9,082 bases of DNA from JAGVPT01 sp964384415 (GCA_964384415.1 CAYLMV010000138.1:1-9082), one strand, 5' to 3'; shown: positions 1 to 6,858, counted from the first letter of the stretch. The notes: generated from the sequence alone by a model not told the origin. Numbers and translations are program-made.

Positions 1-593
1 AACAACTGGTTGAGAAAACGACAAAGCTGAAGCACGGAGATCCGAAGTCCCTGGAGACCGACATGGGCACGGTGATCTCGAAGAAACAGCAAGAACGAGT
101 CCTCGGGTACATCTCCAGAGGGAAGTCCGAGGGGGCAACGCTGGCCCTTGGTGGAGAAATACCCTCATCTCCCGGACTCAAAAACGGATACTTCATTTCA
201 CCGACAATATTTACCGACGTCGATAATACCTCAGTAATAGCGCAAGAGGAGATCTTCGGACCGGTCTTGTCCGTGATTAAATACAATTCTCTCGAAGGCG
301 CGGTCCGACTGGCTAACGACTCGGCGTATGGTCTTGCGGCCGGCGTATGGTCTTCGGACAAAGAGCGAGCCATGCATGTTGCCCGGCAGCTGCGGGTCGG
401 AACCGTCTGGATCAACGAATGGCATTTGATCTCTGAGAAAGCCCCGTTCGGCGGTTACAAAGAAAGCGGTATTGGACGTGAATTTGGGGTCGACGGCTTG
501 AGGGAATATACTGAGACTAAGCATTTGCACATCGACGAAGTCGGTTTGCGGGAAAAGAAGTTCTGGTATGATACGGTGGTGCCGAAAGGTTGA
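1..593 (+). CDS. Aldehyde dehydrogenase, C-terminal part (5' end outside window)
   Basis: NAD(P)-dependent aldehyde dehydrogenase superfamily, which oxidises an aldehyde to the carboxylate. The open frame runs in from the window edge (first whole codon at 3) and gives 196 residues, about the last 40% of a usual 480-500-residue enzyme. Visible signatures are EEIFGPV at residues 82-88 of the fragment, whose second Glu is the conserved cofactor-ribose-binding residue of the family, the VWINEWHL stretch lining the substrate region, and PFGGYKESGIGRE at 148-160. The segment ending YTETKHLHID is the usual oligomerisation strand. The Rossmann part and the catalytic Cys lie upstream and are not seen. 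A short tail (to WYDTVVPKG) extends past that strand. The substrate cannot be assigned from this part. An internal ATG at 63 falls inside the conserved domain and is not a real start. No terminator hairpin is seen after the stop; a heptamer array starts 6 bp later. Confidence 0.93.
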   Translation, partial: QLVEKTTKLKHGDPKSLETDMGTVISKKQQERVLGYISRGKSEGATLALGGEIPSSPGLKNGYFISPTIFTDVDNTSVIAQEEIFGPVLSVIKYNSLEGAVRLANDSAYGLAAGVWSSDKERAMHVARQLRVGTVWINEWHLISEKAPFGGYKESGIGREFGVDGLREYTETKHLHIDEVGLREKKFWYDTVVPKG

Positions 594-599
594 GTAAAT

Positions 600-773
600 G
601 TGCTGGGTGCTGAGTCCATGGTCCTTAGTCCATAGTTCTGAGTCTGTAGTCCTAGGTCTTAGGTCCTTGAACTGATCTTCCTGTCTCCTATATCTTATAT
701 CTTATCTCTTATCTCTTAAAACTTATCTCTTAAAACTTCCCCCTGTCTCCTGTATTCTGAATTCCTTATCTTA
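600..773. repeat. Degenerate heptamer (7-bp) tandem array
   Basis: The spacer after the aldehyde dehydrogenase can be cut into consecutive 7-bp units. Seventeen in-register units fill 600-718, and further units follow to 773 after one 6-bp step at 740-745. Units at 614-669 resemble GTCCTTA (GTCCATG, GTCCTTA, GTCCATA, GTTCTGA, GTCTGTA, GTCCTAG, GTCTTAG, GTCCTTG). Units at 684-718 drift to TCTCCTA, TATCTTA (twice) and TCTCTTA (twice). Two units at 670-683 fit poorly. The plus strand is strongly pyrimidine-rich. Seven-base periodicity is incompatible with a reading frame, so this is not a decayed gene. It recalls the heptameric short tandem repeats known from heterocystous cyanobacteria, but the lineage need not be related. 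Function unknown. Confidence 0.8.
711..738. repeat. Perfect 14-bp direct tandem repeat
   Basis: ATCTCTTAAAACTT occurs twice back to back (711-724 and 725-738). Fourteen bases equal two heptamers, so this is a local higher-order duplication inside the larger 7-bp array. Being exact while its surroundings are degenerate, it is probably the most recent expansion event in the spacer. Confidence 0.9.
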
Positions 774-816
774 GAATCGGAAGAGGATCATTCAAGAAAA
801 CGTCCAACCTAATTTC

Positions 817-823
817 GGAGGTG
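817..823 (+). promoter_or_regulatory. Ribosome binding site deciding the UPF0145 gene start
   Basis: GGAGGTG is a near-perfect Shine-Dalgarno sequence. Counting from the end of GGAGG, the ATG at 827 lies 5 nt downstream. An in-frame GTG at 821 overlaps this site and cannot be served by it, so ATG 827 is chosen as the start. Confidence 0.8.
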
Positions 824-826
824 AAG

Positions 827-1156
827 ATGGACCATGCATTGGTAACAACAAATTTTCAGCTTGACGGATACAAGATCACAAAGAATCTCGGCGTTGTCCG
901 GGGAATTATCGTCCGTTCGCGTTCGCTTTTCGGCAACATTGGAGCAGGATTTCAGATTATGTTCGGGGGGAACATTTCCCTCTATACAAACCTGTGCGAG
1001 CAGACACGCCGCGATGCTTTCGAACTGATGATCCAACACGCCCAGCAGCTCGGCGCCAATTCCGTCATCGGATTCCGATACGACGCAACGGAGATTATGG
1101 GCGGCGTAACGGAAGTGCTTGCATACGGAACGGCATGCCTTGTGGAAAAAGCTTAG
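827..1156 (+). CDS. UPF0145/YbjQ-family protein (putative heavy-metal-binding domain)
   Basis: A small soluble protein of 109 residues, the usual length for the UPF0145/YbjQ family. Family features are visible: an early GYKITKNLGVVRGIIV strand pair (residues 14-29), a glycine-rich FGGNISLY segment (46-53), the helix RRDAFELMIQHAQQLGANSVIGFRYD (61-86) and a closing beta segment VTEVLAYGTACLVEK (94-108). Homologues are small oligomeric proteins described as putative heavy-metal-binding; no biochemical role is firmly established and I see no dedicated metal motif. There is no signal peptide or membrane segment, so it should be cytoplasmic. The start at ATG 827 follows a strong GGAGG. It may begin an operon with the next two plus-strand genes (75-bp gap to the next). 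Family assignment is confident; function is not. Confidence 0.88.
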   Translation: MDHALVTTNFQLDGYKITKNLGVVRGIIVRSRSLFGNIGAGFQIMFGGNISLYTNLCEQTRRDAFELMIQHAQQLGANSVIGFRYDATEIMGGVTEVLAYGTACLVEKA

Positions 1157-1220
1157 AGCCGGAAAACGCTGCGGCGTGACCCGCTCATCATTCTCTCATA
1201 AGATAGTTGCTTCATTTAAC

Positions 1221-1226
1221 GAGGTG
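1221..1226 (+). promoter_or_regulatory. Ribosome binding site of the Rossmann-protein gene
   Basis: GAGGTG lies 5 nt upstream of ATG 1232. It fixes this start, which also sits directly before the first beta strand of the Rossmann fold. Confidence 0.75.
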
Positions 1227-1231
1227 TACCT

Positions 1232-2938
1232 ATGGATATAGAAAACAGGACCGTCCTGGTGCTTGGCGGCTGGGGCCTTGTCGGCTCTGCGGTCTGCCGC
1301 TCACTGATGGCCGAACGACCGAAAAAGATCATCATTACTTCTCTCAAAGAATCCGAGGCGAAAGAAGCCGTTGAGCAAATGAAGAAAGAGTATCCGGAGG
1401 CTGGAAAGGGGTTCTTCCTGGCCTGGTGGGGGAATATTTTTACCAGGCAGGAAATGAAAGATATCAACCGCGAAGATATTCTTTCAAACCAGAAATTTCG
1501 CGGCATGTACATCGACGATATCGTCGACGAGCTCACAGAGCCTGTCATCCACCGTTCAGCCCTGTACCAGCTCATCACCCATTACAAGCCGGATGTGGTG
1601 GTCGATTGCATCAATTCCGCCACGGCAATCGCCTATCAGGATTTGTTTCAGAGTGCGCGCGAGGTACTGAAACAACTGAAAAATCCCAAGCCTTCCGGCG
1701 CCAATGCTCTTCAGGAATCGATCGAACAACTTCTTTGCACGCTCTATATCCCCCAGTTGATCCGGCATGTGCAGATTTTTTACCGATCAATGAACGAGGC
1801 GGGGACCAAAATATACGTCAAGATCGGCACGAGCGGCACCGGAGGGATGGGGCTAAACATTCCTTATACGCACAGCGAAGAAAAACCGTCGCGCGTTCTC
1901 CTGAGCAAGTCGGCGGTCGCCGGGGCACACACGCTCTTGCTCTTCTTGATGGGCCGTACGCCCGATGCGCCCATAACGAAGGAAATTAAGCCGACCGGTG
2001 CAATCGCATGGAAGAAGATTGCTTTCGGCCAGATCGCCAAACGGGGTAAACCGATCGAGCTCTTTGACTGTCCACCGGAGAAGGGAATCCAGTTAAAGGA
2101 CACGTTTACGATAAAAATGGACGGGAACGCGATACCGACTCATCAGTTGCTGCAGTCTGTGTTCATCGATACGGGGGAAAACGGTATTTTCTCCCGCGGC
2201 GAGTTCGAGGCCATCTCGACTCCCGGCCAGATGGAATATGTGACGCCGGAAGAAATTGCCCAGGACGTCATCTACGAAATCAAAGGGGGTAATACAGGGC
2301 ACGATATCATTAACGCACTGGACAATGCGACGCTTGAACCGACTTATAGGGCCGGATTCATGTTCAACAGTGCGCTGGAAAAAATGAAAGCTCTCGAGCG
2401 GGAGCACAACGTTGACAGTGTCGCGTTCGAAATGCTGGGCCCTCCGCGGCTCTCGAAACTTCTCTACGAGGCGTATCTGTTGAAAGTGGGGTTTATCACC
2501 ATGCGCACGGTCGTGCAGACTCCATCAAAAGAATTGTCGAGCGCTCTTACCTCGCTCATCAAGGACAACCAGACGCTCCGTTCTCACATCATCTCGATCG
2601 GCATCCCGATTCTTTTGCCGGACGGCAAGACACTCCTGCGGGGAAGAGAAGTGAAGATCCCTCAATACCGGGGCGAGAACGAATTGAAAATCTCCGACAA
2701 AACGATTGACGACTGGGCAAAGAACGGATGGGTCGATCTCCGCAGCAGCAACATGGACAGATGGAAGGCGCGTTTCACAGAAGCCATGGAGATTGCCGAC
2801 CGCCTGTCAGTCACCGAAACAAGCTCACGGTATCTCCGCAACAACGAATACTGGAAGAATTTTTCAGAGATCGATCCGGGGAAGATTGTCGGGTGGATCT
2901 TCACGGAAGAAGAAAAGGGAAAGAGAATGAAGGCATAG
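1232..2938 (+). CDS. Large atypical SDR-like NAD(P)-binding Rossmann protein
   Basis: 568 residues, predicted cytoplasmic. The N-terminus is a textbook dinucleotide-binding unit: strand RTVLVLGGWGLVGSAV with the GxxGxxG glycines at residues 12, 15 and 18, as in extended short-chain dehydrogenases/epimerases. A later strand DVVVDCINSATAIAYQDL (121-138) sits where the family's NAD-contacting fourth strand ends. Residues 195-240 carry YVKIGTSGTGGMGLNIPYTHS and then a K226-centred helix (LLSKSAVAGAH). This could hold the active site, but I do not see a classical YxxxK pair. The protein is much longer than usual SDRs (250-350 residues): about 250 C-terminal residues match no domain I recognise and are rich in charged helices. 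Substrate and reaction are unknown. The gene lies between the UPF0145 gene and the putative peptidase gene. Rossmann fold is near certain; enzymatic activity is inferred. Confidence 0.75.
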   Translation: MDIENRTVLVLGGWGLVGSAVCRSLMAERPKKIIITSLKESEAKEAVEQMKKEYPEAGKGFFLAWWGNIFTRQEMKDINREDILSNQKFRGMYIDDIVDELTEPVIHRSALYQLITHYKPDVVVDCINSATAIAYQDLFQSAREVLKQLKNPKPSGANALQESIEQLLCTLYIPQLIRHVQIFYRSMNEAGTKIYVKIGTSGTGGMGLNIPYTHSEEKPSRVLLSKSAVAGAHTLLLFLMGRTPDAPITKEIKPTGAIAWKKIAFGQIAKRGKPIELFDCPPEKGIQLKDTFTIKMDGNAIPTHQLLQSVFIDTGENGIFSRGEFEAISTPGQMEYVTPEEIAQDVIYEIKGGNTGHDIINALDNATLEPTYRAGFMFNSALEKMKALEREHNVDSVAFEMLGPPRLSKLLYEAYLLKVGFITMRTVVQTPSKELSSALTSLIKDNQTLRSHIISIGIPILLPDGKTLLRGREVKIPQYRGENELKISDKTIDDWAKNGWVDLRSSNMDRWKARFTEAMEIADRLSVTETSSRYLRNNEYWKNFSEIDPGKIVGWIFTEEEKGKRMKA

Positions 2939-3000
2939 CGTTTTTGCCCGTCAGACCTTCATTGTGCGGAACAAACATTGGTGAAAAACTCCGGGTGAAT

Positions 3001-4116
3001 ATGTCTCTAGTGCGTCTCTGCCGGCTCGCGGCAATTCTTGCCGTGCCGGCGATTCTTTCTTCGCAGTCTAATCCAGGATTCGATGTAAACCTGCGCGTCG
3101 ATTATTCCTCTGCGGAACAATTGATCGATTTGTGCGAAGGGAAGCTCTTCAGCGTCAATGCGGTGGCAGAGCTTCGCGGAAGCCAGCTTGCCGCAGCCAC
3201 GAGCGCGCTGCTTGCCCGGAAACAAGTGTCGGGCGAAACCTTCCATCGCGAGCTCGAGCTGGTGCGCGACAAATCGGGAAGTTCAGACGATGTTTTCGGC
3301 TTTGCGCCCGCGCGGTCTCATCTCTCAGAAATCAAGGCGCTTCTCGATGAATCCAAAAAAAGGGAACTTGATCGGCGTGTGGTCGCCACGGTGGAACAGT
3401 TCTTTCCGGGCGATGCGAGAATTTCCGCATCCCTCACGGTCTACATTGTCGCATTCGGACACGAAAACGCCGCGGCGTTTGTGCGTCGCGTCGTCTGGAA
3501 CGGAAATACGCCCACGTTCGTGGGCGATAATGAGGGCGAACCGATCATCGTGGTAAACCTGGCACGTTTGGTAAATTCAAATCCATCGACCCAGGTCCAA
3601 TTCATCGAAACTCTCAGCACGCTAGCACACGAGACCTTTCACGCTGTTTTCGCGGTGTATCAATCGACTTCACCAGTCTGGAAGCAGCTGAACGCGGAGA
3701 GAGCCCCATACTGGTCCCTCGCGGAGTTGGTGCAGAATGAAGGGATTGCCTACCGTATTTCTTTCCAGGAAAGAACCGGCAGCACTCTGCCCCCCTCTGT
3801 ATTCAGCAGCACGAAAGACGCGATTCCAAAACTGAACAGTGCGATGCTCGAAATGGCCTCGCCAAATATTTCCGGCATGCGCGCCCGCGAATTATTGATG
3901 AATGCAAATCTCTCCGGCTCGCTCGAAAGGAACTACGGAGCGGCGGCGGGGCTTCTCATGGCATTCGCCATCGATTCAAAAATGGGGAGAAATGCGCTGA
4001 CCGAGACTATTGCAAAAGGGGTAGGAGATTTCTTTCAGAAATACGACGCGATCACAAAGCAGTACGATGAATTGCCGAAGCTGTCCCCAGAAGTACTTGG
4101 GGAGGTTACCAGGTAG
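3001..4116 (+). CDS. Putative exported zinc-dependent metallopeptidase (HExxH)
   Basis: 371 residues from ATG 3001. The N-terminus looks like a Sec signal peptide: basic residues (R5, R8), a hydrophobic core LAAILAVPAIL, then a polar SSQSNPG cleavage region. There is no lipobox Cys, so a periplasmic or secreted soluble protein is expected. The catalytic motif HETFH is at residues 210-214 in the context TLAHETFHAVF. A second motif, NEGIA at 246-250, gives E247 as a likely third zinc ligand about 33 residues after the second His, a gluzincin-like arrangement. It may belong to one of the poorly characterised zinc-peptidase DUF families (possibly DUF5700), but I cannot confirm this. The frame stays open about 270 nt upstream, overlapping the preceding gene, but that stretch lacks protein-like character. 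The signal peptide marks 3001 as the start, and the ribosome binding site there is weak. Substrate unknown. Confidence 0.72.
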   Translation: MSLVRLCRLAAILAVPAILSSQSNPGFDVNLRVDYSSAEQLIDLCEGKLFSVNAVAELRGSQLAAATSALLARKQVSGETFHRELELVRDKSGSSDDVFGFAPARSHLSEIKALLDESKKRELDRRVVATVEQFFPGDARISASLTVYIVAFGHENAAAFVRRVVWNGNTPTFVGDNEGEPIIVVNLARLVNSNPSTQVQFIETLSTLAHETFHAVFAVYQSTSPVWKQLNAERAPYWSLAELVQNEGIAYRISFQERTGSTLPPSVFSSTKDAIPKLNSAMLEMASPNISGMRARELLMNANLSGSLERNYGAAAGLLMAFAIDSKMGRNALTETIAKGVGDFFQKYDAITKQYDELPKLSPEVLGEVTR

Positions 4117-4139
4117 GCCATAAACTGTGGTCGCCCCCG

Positions 4140-4174
4140 CAATCGAAAATCGTCAATTGCCAATCGAAAATGTT
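4140..4174. repeat. Short heptamer array between convergent genes
   Basis: Five consecutive 7-bp units (CAATCGA, AAATCGT, CAATTGC, CAATCGA, AAATGTT) fill 4140-4174 and end exactly where the stop codon of permease 2 begins (4175, read on the minus strand). The 11-mer CAATCGAAAAT is repeated perfectly at 4140 and 4161, a distance of 21 bp or three units. This occupies most of the 58-bp gap between the convergent peptidase and permease genes. No hairpin with a T-run is present, so a classical bidirectional terminator is not supported. Confidence 0.65.
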
Positions 4175-5455
4175 CTATTCGTACCGAAGCGATTCAATCG
4201 GGTCGAGGTTTGCCGCCTTCCATGCAGGATACACGCCAAAAACAATCCCGATAAACGAGCAAAAGATCAGCGCTACAATATTAAGCCCGACCGCCGAGAA
4301 ATCCATGAAGGGTGTTGAGAGAACTGCAACAGTGGTATCCCATGGATAGATGGGAGGAGCTTTCGTGAGCACGGCTACCAGGTTTCCGAGAATCGATCCG
4401 GCGATAATCCCGATCACCCCGCCGATCTGACTGAACACAACCGATTCACTCAGGAATTGTGAGAGGACATTGACCTTCGTAGCCCCGAGCGCCTTGCGGA
4501 TTCCGATCTCCTTCGTCCGTTCCGTTACCGAGACAAGCATAATGTTCATGATCCCAACCCCAGCCGCGAGCAGCGCTATGCATGCGATCCCGAGGGTTCC
4601 GATCTTCACCATAAATGTAAGGTCGTTGAATTGCTTGATGAGCGTATCATTCGAGAAGATCGCAAAATCATCTTCAGCCCCCGGCGCGACATGCCTGATG
4701 GTCCGGAGCGTGGCCGTGGCGAGCTCGATAGTTTCCTCGTAGCTCTGTTGGTCCTTTGTTTGGACCATGATATTGATCGATCGCTGCTTTCCGTAGAGGG
4801 CCATTGCAGTCGTAATCGGGAGCGCGACATAGTTATCCTGATTCCCGCCCAGGAATGAGCCTTTCGACTCGATCGTCCCGATTACCTTGAATTTGTTACC
4901 GTCTATCTTAATGATCTCTCCGACGGGCGTGCCGCGTTCAAAAAGTTTCTCCACGACTCCGTTCCCCAAAACGCAGACCGGTGCGCCGTATTCAACTTCT
5001 TGATCCGTGAACGCTCTCCCCTCTTTGATCGTCCAATTGTTGGTGGGGAAACCCTGTACGCTCTCTCCTACGAGGCTGACGTTCGGATTTGTTTTGTCAT
5101 TATTATGCCAGATTTGTTTGACGTTAAACCACGATTCAAGTCCGACACACTTCGCCTGCGTCATTTTTTCGATAAAAATTTCTCCTTGCTCCAACGTGAT
5201 ATCTTTCCTGTTCCTGAACTTATCACGGTCACGCCCTCCCTGAAAAAAGCCGACGGGAAATTTCTGCATCTGAAATGTATTCGTCCCGAGATCGCTTAGT
5301 CCGTGTTCGATCGCGTTCTGGAGAACTCCCATGGCCGTCATCACCCCGATGATTGAGAAAACACCAACGCTGATACCGAGCAACGTCAATGTAGACCGAA
5401 GCTTGTTCACACGAATGGCGTTGATCGCCATGATGAAACTTTCTTTTAGCTGCAT
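4175..5455 (-). CDS. MacB/FtsX-type ABC transporter permease 2
   Basis: 426-residue inner-membrane permease of the MacB (type VII) ABC exporter class, whose members use ATP hydrolysis to drive periplasmic conformational changes rather than classical transport through the membrane. Order: short cytoplasmic helix with ALRALRANKxRS-like sequence (AINAIRVNKLRSTLT, 10-24), TM1 about 23-44, large periplasmic MacB-type domain about 45-280 (with PVCVLGNGVVEKLF at 159-172 and HVAPGAEDDFAIFS near 255-268), TM2 about 283-308, cytoplasmic coupling segment TERTKEIGIRKALGA (311-325), TM3 about 338-363 and TM4 about 386-410, ending DPIESLRYE. No nucleotide-binding domain is fused. The start fits family N-termini, although its ribosome binding site (AAGGA) sits very close. 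It is the last gene of the exporter cluster, 98 bp after its paralogue. Its periplasmic loop carries a GFFQGGRDRDKFRNRKD segment matching YRNRKE of permease 1. Confidence 0.93.
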   Translation of the reverse strand: MQLKESFIMAINAIRVNKLRSTLTLLGISVGVFSIIGVMTAMGVLQNAIEHGLSDLGTNTFQMQKFPVGFFQGGRDRDKFRNRKDITLEQGEIFIEKMTQAKCVGLESWFNVKQIWHNNDKTNPNVSLVGESVQGFPTNNWTIKEGRAFTDQEVEYGAPVCVLGNGVVEKLFERGTPVGEIIKIDGNKFKVIGTIESKGSFLGGNQDNYVALPITTAMALYGKQRSINIMVQTKDQQSYEETIELATATLRTIRHVAPGAEDDFAIFSNDTLIKQFNDLTFMVKIGTLGIACIALLAAGVGIMNIMLVSVTERTKEIGIRKALGATKVNVLSQFLSESVVFSQIGGVIGIIAGSILGNLVAVLTKAPPIYPWDTTVAVLSTPFMDFSAVGLNIVALIFCSFIGIVFGVYPAWKAANLDPIESLRYE

Positions 5456-5463
5456 AGTCCTTA

Positions 5464-5553
5464 AGGAATGAATTAGGAATTAGGAATGACGGAATAGCGA
5501 GGTGCGTGAATATTCATACTTCTTAATTCTTAATTCTCACTTCTTACTTTTCG
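5464..5553. repeat. Heptamer array between the two permease genes
   Basis: The spacer can be read in 7-bp units. AATTAGG is tandem at 5471 and 5478, and four units starting TTCT (TTCTTAA twice, TTCTCAC, TTCTTAC) run over 5520-5547. The two blocks are 49 bp apart, seven units exactly, so the register is kept even through the poorly matching middle. The array ends at the stop codon of permease 1 (5554, minus strand) and begins 8 bp upstream of the start codon of permease 2. Confidence 0.7.
5470..5536. repeat. Imperfect inverted repeat in the permease spacer
   Basis: The 17-bp arm 5470-5486 (GAATTAGGAATTAGGAA) is nearly the reverse complement of 5520-5536 (whose complement reads GAATTAAGAATTAAGAA), with 15 of 17 matches. 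The 33-nt loop contains the perfect palindrome TGAATATTCA at 5507-5516. In the transcript of the exporter cluster (minus strand) this would be an A/U-rich stem with two C-A mismatches lying between the coding regions of the two permeases. It has no U-run. It could affect differential expression or stability of the two cistrons, but it may simply follow from oppositely oriented heptamers. Confidence 0.55.
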
Positions 5554-6792
5554 TTATTCGTACCTCAACGCTTCGACCGGATCGAGTTTCGAGGCCCGGT
5601 TTGCGGGAAGGAATCCCGACACCACCCCGACGACAATCGAAATGAGAATTGCGACTGCAATAACGCTAATGGGCATCGAGGTCGGAAGAATCTGGTTCAG
5701 CAGAAGACTCAACGGATACGAGATGATAATTCCAATCAGGCCGCCGATGAGCGAAAGAGATGCAGACTCGATAAGAAACTGGAGCAGAACAGTGCTGCGT
5801 TTGGCCCCGATCGCTTTTCGAATTCCGATCTCCTTCGTTCGCTCCGTCACCGAGACAAACATAATGTTCATGATCCCGATGGCGCCGACGAATAGCGACA
5901 GCGCCGTAATGAAGAGGCCGATTCCCGCAACCACTGCGCCGATGGCGTTGAAGGTCTGAACGAACATTTCCTGTTGATTGATGGCAAAATCGTCTTCGGC
6001 CTTCGGCGGAACGTGACGCGCTTTCCGCAAAATCCCCCTCAACTCCTCTTTAGTGTCGTCGAGATTCTTGATGTCCGCTGCTTTCACGGAAATCTGGAGA
6101 CCATGCTGTGAGCCAAAATGCTGGAAAAATGCCTGGATGGGGATGACAATCCGGTCGTCAAGACTGAAGAGACCGAGAAAACTCCCTTGCTTTTCGATGA
6201 CTCCGATGACACGGAACGTCGAAGTTCCGATTCTGATGGTCTTTCCGATAGGAGTTTCATTCGGGAACAAATTGTCGACAACGTCACTCCCCAACACGCA
6301 CACAGGCCGGCCTCCGTCTGACTCTGCCTGGCTGAAGAATCTCCCTTCCTGCATAAGAACGCCGCTCGTCTCGACATATTGCTCGTTCGCTCCGATCGTA
6401 TACACCCCCTCGGAGCTCCTATCTTTGTACTTAATGGGGGCTGATGTTCCGACTGTTGGCGTGGAGGCCTTAACCAGTGTCGCCTGTCGCTCAATGGCTT
6501 TGTACTCCGGGTACTTCACTTCTTTCCTGTTCCGGTACTTCCACCATTCATCGCCGCCGAACCAGGGCCATTTCTGAACATACAGCACATCCGCTCCGAG
6601 TTTCGAGATGCTGTCGTTGAATCCGCGGCTGAGTCCTTCGATGGCCGTTCCCATGAGCGTCACCGACACGATTCCGATCACGATCCCGAGCGTCGTCAAA
6701 ACGGACCGCATCTTGTTCGCACGGATTGCCTGGAAGGAAATCGCCAGCCCCTCCTTCACCTCGTATGCAAAATCTGCTATCCTCATTCCCAT
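5554..6792 (-). CDS. MacB/FtsX-type ABC transporter permease 1
   Basis: 412-residue inner-membrane permease, paralogous to permease 2 downstream. Cytoplasmic N-terminus with SFQAIRANKMRSVLTTLG (19-36), TM1 about 32-53, periplasmic domain about 54-282 including YRNRKEVKYPEYKAIERQ (86-103), GRPVCVLGSDVVDNLF (161-176) and RHVPPKAEDDFAINQQ (259-274), TM2 about 285-313, coupling segment TERTKEIGIRKAIGA (317-331), TM3 about 343-366 and TM4 about 374-396, ending LDPVEALRYE. It lacks an NBD and must use the separate ATPase encoded 66 bp upstream. Shared motifs with permease 2 indicate duplication followed by clear divergence of the periplasmic parts, as expected if the two form a heterodimer, although two homodimers sharing one ATPase are also possible. 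The start is ATG 6792, set by GAGGAG 5 nt upstream; the ATG at 6786 is second choice. Confidence 0.93.
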   Translation of the reverse strand: MGMRIADFAYEVKEGLAISFQAIRANKMRSVLTTLGIVIGIVSVTLMGTAIEGLSRGFNDSISKLGADVLYVQKWPWFGGDEWWKYRNRKEVKYPEYKAIERQATLVKASTPTVGTSAPIKYKDRSSEGVYTIGANEQYVETSGVLMQEGRFFSQAESDGGRPVCVLGSDVVDNLFPNETPIGKTIRIGTSTFRVIGVIEKQGSFLGLFSLDDRIVIPIQAFFQHFGSQHGLQISVKAADIKNLDDTKEELRGILRKARHVPPKAEDDFAINQQEMFVQTFNAIGAVVAGIGLFITALSLFVGAIGIMNIMFVSVTERTKEIGIRKAIGAKRSTVLLQFLIESASLSLIGGLIGIIISYPLSLLLNQILPTSMPISVIAVAILISIVVGVVSGFLPANRASKLDPVEALRYE

Positions 6793-6797
6793 GTTCG

Positions 6798-6803
6798 CTC
6801 CTC
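6798..6803 (-). promoter_or_regulatory. Ribosome binding site of permease 1
   Basis: On the minus strand GAGGAG stands 5 nt before ATG 6792. This favours that start (MGMRIADF) over the in-frame ATG two codons later. Confidence 0.7.
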
Positions 6804-6858
6804 GACTCTTTGATCCATTGATGATCGGAGTACCGCGGGTTGGATCTCCGCCGACTCC

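Noticed and set aside
667..694. Possible promoter (TTGAAC, 16-bp spacer, TATATC) upstream of the UPF0145 gene
   Set aside because: Both boxes are formed by heptamer repeat units in very T-rich DNA where such matches are frequent, and the likely lineage may not use this consensus.
600..773. CRISPR array
   Set aside because: Units are 7 bp, contiguous and degenerate; there are no 23-40 bp conserved repeats separated by unique spacers and no cas genes nearby.
1426..1989. 187-codon plus-strand open frame inside the Rossmann-protein gene
   Set aside because: It is in a different frame from the 568-codon gene, has no ribosome binding site and gives an Arg/His-rich translation typical of an out-of-frame reading.
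2728..3000. In-frame open extension of the peptidase gene upstream into the Rossmann-protein gene
   Set aside because: The stretch overlaps about 210 bp of a well-supported gene in another frame, has no protein-like pattern, and would bury an obvious signal peptide starting at 3001.
4085..4102. CCCC...GGGG hairpin near the end of the peptidase gene
   Set aside because: The stem is about 5 bp, sits inside the coding sequence and is not followed by a T-run on either strand, so it is not a convincing terminator.
6053..6577. 174-codon open frame on the plus strand, antisense to permease 1
   Set aside because: It lies wholly inside a permease with strong family motifs; the translation shows no recognisable domain. 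Long antisense frames are expected here from codon bias.
6783..6818. 11-codon minus-strand open frame overlapping the start of permease 1 (possible leader peptide)
   Set aside because: It starts at the ATG at 6818 and ends in TGA at 6783, overlapping the permease start, but lacks its own clear ribosome binding site and any attenuator structure. Chance is sufficient.
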